A DNA stretch of 10,023 bases. It comes from Vulcanimicrobiota bacterium. Its GTDB lineage: Bacteria > Vulcanimicrobiota > Vulcanimicrobiia > Vulcanimicrobiales > Vulcanimicrobiaceae. Positions 4,587 to 10,023 of this stretch are shown in pieces. Under the pieces are notes generated by a model. That model saw only the letters and a program-made list of their open reading frames with translations. It searched no databases and was not told where the DNA came from. The position numbers and the translations under genes were made by a program. The stretch's first letter is position 1, and each line of letters opens with the position of its first letter. The stretch is from positions 1 to 10,023 of the forward strand of contig JAFARW010000171.1 in assembly GCA_019245275.1 (NCBI GenBank). The letters are read 5' to 3'.

Positions 4587-7500
4587 GTGAAGTTTCGCCG
4601 CATCTACTCCGCGCCCGGCGACCCCTATGCCGGCCTCACTTTCGAACCTCGCACGAGCCGGATCGTCAACCCCGACGGCGGTCTTGTTTTTGAAGCCAAA
4701 GATGTCATGGTTCCGACGACTTGGAGTCAAGTCGCGACGGACGTTTTGGCGCAAAAGTATTGTCGGAAGGCCGGCGTTCCGACCGAGAGTCGCCGTGTTC
4801 CCGAAGACGGCGTGCCGGAGTGGCTATGGCGTTCCGAACCAGTCGATGGCGCTGAGTTCGGCGCGGAGCGCGATGCGCGCCAAGTTTTTCATCGACTGGC
4901 GGGATGCTGGACGTACTGGGGCGTTAAGCACGACTATTTCGATTCCGAAGAAAATGCGCGCGTTTACTACGACGAGATGTGCGCGATGCTCGCGCGGCAG
5001 ATCGGTGCGCCGAACAGTCCGCAATGGTTCAACACTGGGCTGCATTGGGCGTACGGCATCGCCGGTCCGGCGCAAGGCCATTATTACGTCGATCCAAAGG
5101 ACTATACCGTAACGCGATCGACCAACGCTTTCGAACACCCGCAGGTGTCCGCGTGCTACATCCTTTCGATCAACGATGACCTGGTCAACGAAGGCGGGTT
5201 GTTTGATGGAGTGATTCGCGAAGCACGCATTTTCAAAGGCGGCTCCGGAAGCGGTGCAAACTTCTCCAAAGTTCGCGCTGCCGGAGAAAAGCTCGCGGGT
5301 GGCGGGACTTCGTCCGGGCTGATGTCGTTCCTTAAGGTATTCGATCGCGCCGCAGGCGCAATCAAATCGGGTGGCACGACAAGGCGAGCTGCAAAGATGG
5401 TCGTCCTCAATGCCGATCACCCTGACATCGAACAATTCGTTACGTGGAAGGTAACCGAGGAGCAGAAGGTCGCTGATCTCGTTGCCGGTTCGCTTCTTTG
5501 CCAGGACTACTTGAACAGAGTGATGTCCGCGGCAAACGATCCCACCCTTCCCGAAGCGGCCCGCCACGACGCGCTTCTTAACACGAAATTACGCGGCACA
5601 GTCCGTGAGGCGCTGGCGCGCGGTATTCCATCCGGCAGCATTCAAAACGCGATCGAATACGCAAAGCAAGGCTACTCTTCGCTGATCATCGAGACGTACG
5701 ATACATCATGGGATTCGGAGGCTTACGGCACCGTCTCCGGACAGAATTCGAATAACTCCGTGCGGTTGACAAACGATTTTATTAAAGCCGTCGATGATGA
5801 CGCCGACTGGCACTTAACGAAACGCACAACGGGCGAAGTGGCCAAAACAATCAAAGCTCGTGATTTGTGGGAGCAAATCGGTCTTGCGGCATGGCAATCC
5901 GCCGATCCGGGCTTACAGTTTGACGACGTAATCCAAGAATGGCACACGTGCGCCAACGACGATCGAATCAACGCCACTAACCCATGTAGCGAGTACGTTT
6001 TCATAGACGATACGGCGTGTAATCTCGCGAGCCTCAACTTGGTAAAATTTCTTGAGAACGACGGCCACTTCAGTGCCAAGCGATTTGCCGAAGCAGCCCG
6101 CGTTTGGACGACGACTTTAGAGATCTCGGTCACGATGGGGCAGATGCCGTCCAGAGAAATCGCGGAGAAAAACCACAAATACCGCACCTTGGGGCTTGGT
6201 TATGCGAATCTCGGCACGCTCTTGATGCGGATGGGCCTTCCCTACGATTCAGAGGAAGGCTTCGGCTGGTGCGCTGCGATCACATCGTTGCTCACCGGAG
6301 CCGCATATCGAACCTCGGCGGAGCTAGCCCAAACGATCGGATCGTTCGAGCGTTTCGAGGCAAACCGCGATTCGATGCTGCGCACCATCCGAAACCATCG
6401 CCATGCTGCTTACAACGATCCACCGGAGCAATTTGAACGCTTAAGCGTTAAGCCCGTAACGCATGGTCCAACGCTCTTCACTCAAGAGACCTGGGCATTG
6501 GCGCGACAGATGTGGGATGATGCGCTTTCGATGGGCGAAACATCGGGATTCCGAAATGCACAAGCGACCGTGATCGCACCGACGGGAACGATTGCCCTCG
6601 TCATGGATTGCGACACCACCGGTATTGAACCCGACTTTGCGCTCGTCAAGTTCAAGAAACTCGCCGGCGGCGGTCACTTCAAGATCGTCAATCAGTCCGT
6701 CGAAGCTGCGCTGCGCAAGCTGGGATATAACGAAGCGCAAATCCGCGACATCGAAGTCTTTGCAAAAGGAACGGCAACGCTCGAAGGCGCGCCGCACATT
6801 AATAGCGCGACGCTCAAGAGTCGAGGATTCGATGATGAGGCGTTGGCAAAGATTGAAGAGCGGCTCCTCAGCGCGTTTGAACTGCCGTTTGTCTTCAATC
6901 GATTCGTTCTCGGCGATGAGTTCTGCCGGGAAACGCTCGGCATGAGCGACGAAAACCTCGCCGATCTCAACTACTCGATTCTTCGCGATGCCCTCGGATT
7001 CACCGGGCAACAGATCGACGAAGCATCTGATACGATCTGCGGACGTATGACGCTCGAGGGTGCGCCGCACTTGCGCGATGAGCACCTCGCCGTCTTTGAC
7101 TGCGCGACGCCTTGCGGCAAGCACGGTTCACGCTACATCCGGCCGCTCGCGCATATCGATATGATGGCTGCCGCACAGCCGTTCATCTCGGGCGCGATTT
7201 CAAAGACGATCAACTTGCCGCAAACGGCGTCGATTGCGGATGTCAAAAATGCCTATCGCTACAGTTGGGAGCGCATGATCAAGGCCGTAGCGATCTATCG
7301 CGATGGAAGCAAGCTTTCTCAGCCGCTCGCCGCAACCTATGAAATCGGTGGCGAGGCCGAAGAGCAAGCCGCGTTGCAGCCGTTTCGGACTCCGGTTCAG
7401 ATCGCCGAACGGATCGTCTATCGCTACATTGCCAAGCGTCGCGGCATGCCGCATCGCCGCAGCGGTTACACTCAAAAGGCAGTCGTCGGCGGACACAAAG

Positions 7501-8183
7501 TCTACTTGCGTACCGGCGAGTACGACGATGGCACCCTCGGCGAGATCTTCGTCGATATGCATAAGGAAGGCGCGGCCTTCCGATCGTTGATGAACAACTT
7601 CGCGATTGCGGTCAGCCTCGGGCTGCAACATGGTGTGCCGCTCGAGGAATACGTTGAGGCGTTCACATTCACGCGATTCGAGCCGAACGGTCCGGTCGTC
7701 GGTCATGAAAACATCAAGATGGCCACATCGATCCTCGACTACATCTTCCGCGAATTAGCCGTGAGCTATCTCGGCCGTTACGAGCTCGCACAAGTGCAGC
7801 CGAGCATGGATGTTGACGCGATGGGCGTCGAGCCCGAATACGAGGCCGAGGAGGAGACAAGCGACATTCACTACATCGATCCGCAAGAATCGGCCGTTCA
7901 AGAAAAACTTCACCCAACGAGCGTGCATCTGCATCCGGGCGTGCCGGTAGAACCGCCGCGCATTTCCGAAGAAACCAAGCCCGGCCCTACGCCGCAATCA
8001 CCCAAGCGCGGCAACGGAACGCACCAAGGCTCGGTCGCTATTGGCCAGAGCGCGTTACAGCGCGTCGCGGTTGCGAAAGGCTACTGCGGTGACCCCTGCA
8101 ACGAGTGCGGCCAGTTCACATTAGTCCGCAATGGCACGTGCCTGAAGTGCGACAGCTGCGGCGCAACTAGTGGCTGCAGCTAA
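4587..8183 (+). CDS. nrdJ: Adenosylcobalamin-dependent (class II) ribonucleoside-diphosphate reductase, long form
   Basis: 1198 residues, normal for the long NrdJ type known in alpha- and deltaproteobacteria and other phyla. It reduces ribonucleotides to deoxyribonucleotides using a thiyl radical generated from adenosylcobalamin, so it needs neither oxygen nor a separate radical subunit. Seen: EHPQVSACYI with redox cysteine C190, the KGGSGSGANFS segment near 226-236, NPCSEY with N465, radical cysteine C467 and E469, redox partner C478 in DTACNLASLNL, the PTGT loop at 665-668, and GIEPDFALVKFKKLAGGG. A TSCPD-like domain surrounds DGTLGE at 981-986. A charged, proline-rich linker (about 1075-1160) leads to a cysteine cluster (C1167, C1171, C1174, C1185, C1188, C1191, C1197), likely a zinc-binding and redox-shuttle tail. 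No N-terminal ATP-cone is apparent, suggesting no dATP activity switch. GTG start supported by AGAAGGA. Transcription is probably NrdR-controlled. Confidence 0.98.
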   Translation: MKFRRIYSAPGDPYAGLTFEPRTSRIVNPDGGLVFEAKDVMVPTTWSQVATDVLAQKYCRKAGVPTESRRVPEDGVPEWLWRSEPVDGAEFGAERDARQVFHRLAGCWTYWGVKHDYFDSEENARVYYDEMCAMLARQIGAPNSPQWFNTGLHWAYGIAGPAQGHYYVDPKDYTVTRSTNAFEHPQVSACYILSINDDLVNEGGLFDGVIREARIFKGGSGSGANFSKVRAAGEKLAGGGTSSGLMSFLKVFDRAAGAIKSGGTTRRAAKMVVLNADHPDIEQFVTWKVTEEQKVADLVAGSLLCQDYLNRVMSAANDPTLPEAARHDALLNTKLRGTVREALARGIPSGSIQNAIEYAKQGYSSLIIETYDTSWDSEAYGTVSGQNSNNSVRLTNDFIKAVDDDADWHLTKRTTGEVAKTIKARDLWEQIGLAAWQSADPGLQFDDVIQEWHTCANDDRINATNPCSEYVFIDDTACNLASLNLVKFLENDGHFSAKRFAEAARVWTTTLEISVTMGQMPSREIAEKNHKYRTLGLGYANLGTLLMRMGLPYDSEEGFGWCAAITSLLTGAAYRTSAELAQTIGSFERFEANRDSMLRTIRNHRHAAYNDPPEQFERLSVKPVTHGPTLFTQETWALARQMWDDALSMGETSGFRNAQATVIAPTGTIALVMDCDTTGIEPDFALVKFKKLAGGGHFKIVNQSVEAALRKLGYNEAQIRDIEVFAKGTATLEGAPHINSATLKSRGFDDEALAKIEERLLSAFELPFVFNRFVLGDEFCRETLGMSDENLADLNYSILRDALGFTGQQIDEASDTICGRMTLEGAPHLRDEHLAVFDCATPCGKHGSRYIRPLAHIDMMAAAQPFISGAISKTINLPQTASIADVKNAYRYSWERMIKAVAIYRDGSKLSQPLAATYEIGGEAEEQAALQPFRTPVQIAERIVYRYIAKRRGMPHRRSGYTQKAVVGGHKVYLRTGEYDDGTLGEIFVDMHKEGAAFRSLMNNFAIAVSLGLQHGVPLEEYVEAFTFTRFEPNGPVVGHENIKMATSILDYIFRELAVSYLGRYELAQVQPSMDVDAMGVEPEYEAEEETSDIHYIDPQESAVQEKLHPTSVHLHPGVPVEPPRISEETKPGPTPQSPKRGNGTHQGSVAIGQSALQRVAVAKGYCGDPCNECGQFTLVRNGTCLKCDSCGATSGCS

Positions 8184-8214
8184 AAGCAATGTAAGTGTCT
8201 TAGGCATGTCCGCT

Positions 8215-8460
8215 ATGGCGAAAAAACGGTCGGGACCAGTACATAGCATGCCGAAAGATTTGCGGCGAGCAATCGAGTCTGATTCGATTGCCAAGGAGTT
8301 GTGGGCGGACATTACACCGCTAGCGCGCAATGAGTGGATCTGCTGGGTTACTTCTGCGAAACAAGATGAAACCAGAAGACGCCGCATAACCGTCGGGCTT
8401 GATAAAATGCACAAGGGCATGCGCCGGCCTTGCTGTTGGCCTGGGTGCCCGCATCGTTAA
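8215..8460 (+). CDS. Small YdeI/OmpD-associated (OmdA-like) family protein
   Basis: 81 residues from ATG 8215. Recognisable from PLARNEWICWVTSAK (about residues 31-45), the following ETRRRRI, and the terminal RRPCCWPGCPHR, which I recall as signature stretches of small proteins annotated as YdeI/OmpD-associated or bacteriocin-protection (OmdA) domain proteins. The molecular function of the family is not established. The C-terminal CC...C..H could bind a metal, but that is inference. Start is uncertain. The frame is open back to GTG 8170, inside the nrdJ end, with further ATGs at 8206 and 8248. 8215 was chosen because a TAGG at 8201-8204 lies about 10 nt upstream and the N-terminus (MAKKRSGPVHSMPKDLRRA) leads into the conserved part. 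It lies 31 bp after nrdJ on the same strand with no terminator seen between, so cotranscription is possible. It converges with the protease gene across 34 bp. Confidence 0.72.
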   Translation: MAKKRSGPVHSMPKDLRRAIESDSIAKELWADITPLARNEWICWVTSAKQDETRRRRITVGLDKMHKGMRRPCCWPGCPHR

Positions 8461-8494
8461 CTAGCGGTCGGGCCCTGTTTTGTCCCGGCGTTGT

Positions 8495-9664
8495 TCAAAT
8501 GAGTTCATGGACACGAACCATTCGACTGACTCGAACGCCCGTCCGCGATTGAAGCAACATCGTCACAGCAGTTCCCGCTGGACGATCCTTAAGCCAGGTG
8601 CGCAGTTGCGGCGGAAGCCATGTTCGTGTCGAGATACGATCGACAGAAAGAATGGTATCGCCGGCTCGAACGCCGGCTTTGTCTGCCGGGCCACCCGCGA
8701 GCACCGAGGTCACCAACGGTCCGTACGCGCCGACTCCAATCCACATTCCAGCCGGGTCGTATCGTTCATAGGCTGAAAACCGAGTGTTCGGCCAAAGCAC
8801 CAGTCTCTCGCGCGGCAAGTCGTAAATAATGTTGAAACGGAGCAGAAAGCCGTTTCCAACGGTGCCCGCCGGGCCCGCTGAATCAAACACTCCTGCGGCT
8901 CCGACAGGAGCGCGCGTCAACACACCGTTGACTGTGTAGCCAAAAACCGAAAGGCGCGTGCGAAAGACATTGGACCTGATCGTTCCACCTATGCCGTATC
9001 CCGTGACGGCGTTGCGTATCGACGGCACCACTGAATAGAATCCGTAGTGGTGCGCGAACGGGGCAAATACTGTAAGCGAGGAGCGATCGCCGGTATCCAA
9101 TATGACGTCGCCTCGGGCTGAGTTGATGCGCGCCGGAAGCGTTATAAAATTTGAACGCACTGCGTAGCCGACAATGCGCCCATTGGCCGGGATACGGTAT
9201 CTACCGCGAAAAAGTGTTAAGGCGCTTCGATCGGCATTGATTTCAACAGCATATCGGCGCAGAACGTCGTAGCCCACGATGCCATCGAGTTTCGCGAATC
9301 CAATTGCACGCTGAATGAAGCCAAGATCCAGAACAACCGATGGCAGTGTGCCGAACGCTACGCCGGCGAGGCCGACGCGCTTGAGGCGAGTGTTCCAAAC
9401 CGGCAGTCTGCCCGCGCCGGCACCGCCCGTCGACCCAGCTTTCTCCAAAGAAAGATGCAGACGTCTTGCTGCCTGCGGCGTGATCGACATCCCCGAGGCG
9501 CCCGTATCGAGGATCATTGAAAAGCCGCTGATGCCGTTGATCGCTACTGGAACGACGATGCGATTGTCGATCAGTTGGTACGGGGTTTGCCAGGATGCCG
9601 CGGCAGCAATTGGCGCCGACGTACTCAATACAAACAACGCGAGTCCAAGGGCCGGCAGCTTCAT
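8495..9664 (-). CDS. Secreted aspartyl protease family protein with C-terminal PDZ domain
   Basis: 389 residues from ATG 9664. Residues 1-23 form a signal peptide: Lys2, a hydrophobic core, then SAPIAAAA, with cleavage likely around 22-24. Two retropepsin-like lobes follow. The first has the catalytic-type motif LDTGASGMSI (D53) and a hydrophobic turn at LDGIVGYDVL. The second has LDTGDRSSLTVF (D190) and a later GTVGNGFLLRFN segment. Both aspartates are present in one chain, as in pepsin-like enzymes, although each lobe looks like the retropepsin/clan AA type. A PDZ domain (about 310-385, with GPADKAGVRAGDTILSVD) probably binds peptide C-termini. The protein should be extracytoplasmic; its substrate is unknown. 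The frame continues to a TTG at 9694, but ATG 9664 gives the better signal peptide; neither has a well-spaced Shine-Dalgarno. It lies 74 bp after the amidohydrolase on the same strand. A non-proteolytic binding role cannot be excluded. Confidence 0.87.
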   Translation of the reverse strand: MKLPALGLALFVLSTSAPIAAAASWQTPYQLIDNRIVVPVAINGISGFSMILDTGASGMSITPQAARRLHLSLEKAGSTGGAGAGRLPVWNTRLKRVGLAGVAFGTLPSVVLDLGFIQRAIGFAKLDGIVGYDVLRRYAVEINADRSALTLFRGRYRIPANGRIVGYAVRSNFITLPARINSARGDVILDTGDRSSLTVFAPFAHHYGFYSVVPSIRNAVTGYGIGGTIRSNVFRTRLSVFGYTVNGVLTRAPVGAAGVFDSAGPAGTVGNGFLLRFNIIYDLPRERLVLWPNTRFSAYERYDPAGMWIGVGAYGPLVTSVLAGGPADKAGVRAGDTILSVDRISTRTWLPPQLRTWLKDRPAGTAVTMLLQSRTGVRVSRMVRVHELI

Positions 9665-9738
9665 AGCGTACAGTCTAACCAACTCCGGTCTCAACGTACA
9701 TCAAAAGTTCTCAGAAAGCGATTCGACCGTTTCATTCT

Positions 9739-10023
9739 CTAGACGGAATAGGTCGCTCGCCCGGCGCGCAGCGTGTAGCGAACGCTCGTCAACGCTCTAA
9801 TATCGTTCACAGGGTCGCCGTCGAGAACCACGACGTCCGCCTGAAATCCGGGAGCGACCCTTCCACTTTGAGCCGCACCGCCAAACCGCTGTGCTGGAGC
9901 CGTCGTCAGTGAGGCAAGGATTTCGCGAAAGCCCATTCCGGCTTCAACCATCATTAGATATTCGTCCGTTGGGTCGGGATCGACGGCGCCGAGATCCGTC
10001 CCGAAGAGAACGCTTCCGCCTGC
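9739..10023 (-). CDS. Amidohydrolase family protein (imidazolonepropionase-like), C-terminal fragment
   Basis: The last 94 codons only; the gene enters from the right edge. The fragment begins inside the TIM barrel with GSVLFGTDLGAVDPDP. The aspartate of GTD corresponds to the usual barrel-strand-8 metal/catalytic aspartate. The composite beta-domain end follows: ILASLTTAPAQRFG, GRVAPGFQADVVVLDGDPV, and a final VRYTLRAGRATYSV. This pattern is typical of cyclic-amide hydrolases and metal-dependent dipeptidases of the amidohydrolase superfamily. The N-terminal HxH motif, any signal peptide and the specific substrate are outside the window, so no finer call is possible. The next gene on the same strand encodes a secreted protease-like protein, so a peptidase-type or extracytoplasmic amidohydrolase would fit, but that is inference. 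Confidence 0.88.
   Translation of the reverse strand, partial: AGGSVLFGTDLGAVDPDPTDEYLMMVEAGMGFREILASLTTAPAQRFGGAAQSGRVAPGFQADVVVLDGDPVNDIRALTSVRYTLRAGRATYSV

Noticed and set aside
4348..4590. 80-codon plus-strand open frame in the yqeG-nrdJ spacer overlapping the nrdJ start
   Set aside because: No family resemblance, it spans the predicted nrdJ promoter and leader, and composition looks random.
4824..7124. Long minus-strand open frames of 247 and 227 codons within nrdJ
   Set aside because: They are antisense to the unambiguous nrdJ coding frame, show no recognisable domain, and arise from its codon bias.
8469..8487. Terminator between the OmdA-like gene and the protease gene
   Set aside because: Only a 4-bp CGGG/CCCG stem with a loop of about 11 nt and no trailing T-run.

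Overview
This is a moderately GC-rich bacterial chromosome segment carrying mostly housekeeping genes. I see no phage, insertion sequence, CRISPR array or obvious horizontally acquired island. The lineage cannot be fixed from the sequence. The mixture (long-form coenzyme B12-dependent ribonucleotide reductase, long-form SerA, a histidine-phosphatase-type candidate phosphoserine phosphatase, a secreted aspartyl-protease/PDZ protein, several starts without a Shine-Dalgarno) fits a non-model, soil-type phylum. Eremiobacterota/WPS-2 came to mind, but this is only an impression.

Left part, minus strand (1-2344): serA (D-3-phosphoglycerate dehydrogenase) is followed after 2 bp by a histidine-acid-phosphatase-fold gene. 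That gene resembles the cofactor-independent phosphoserine phosphatase of Hydrogenobacter, and the pair probably supplies the first and last steps of serine biosynthesis. A ferritin-like (Dps/bacterioferritin-type) gene follows and runs off the left edge.

Middle (2345-4306): a class II aldolase/adducin-family gene is divergent from serA. It is followed by a GC-rich stem-loop and tRNA-Ser(GGA). Tail-to-tail with the tRNA lies a minus-strand pair, yqeG (HAD phosphatase) then aroE (shikimate dehydrogenase), overlapping by 4 nt. This keeps part of the yqeG-yqeH-aroE gene order known from Firmicutes.

Right-centre (4307-8460): the 280-bp divergent spacer between yqeG and nrdJ holds the clearest regulatory signal. 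Two NrdR-box-like 16-bp palindromes sit exactly 32 bp centre to centre and overlap a -35/-10 pair with a 17-bp spacer. Downstream is a leader of about 90 nt with mutually exclusive hairpins and a small hairpin over the Shine-Dalgarno. nrdJ (1198 codons) makes deoxyribonucleotides using adenosylcobalamin. A short YdeI/OmpD-associated (OmdA-like) gene follows on the same strand.

Right edge, minus strand (8495-10023): the C-terminal end of an amidohydrolase is followed by a secreted protein with two DTG aspartyl-protease lobes and a PDZ domain. 

Nothing here demonstrates a new multi-gene system. The items most worth testing are the nrdJ control region and the identity of the serine-pathway phosphatase.
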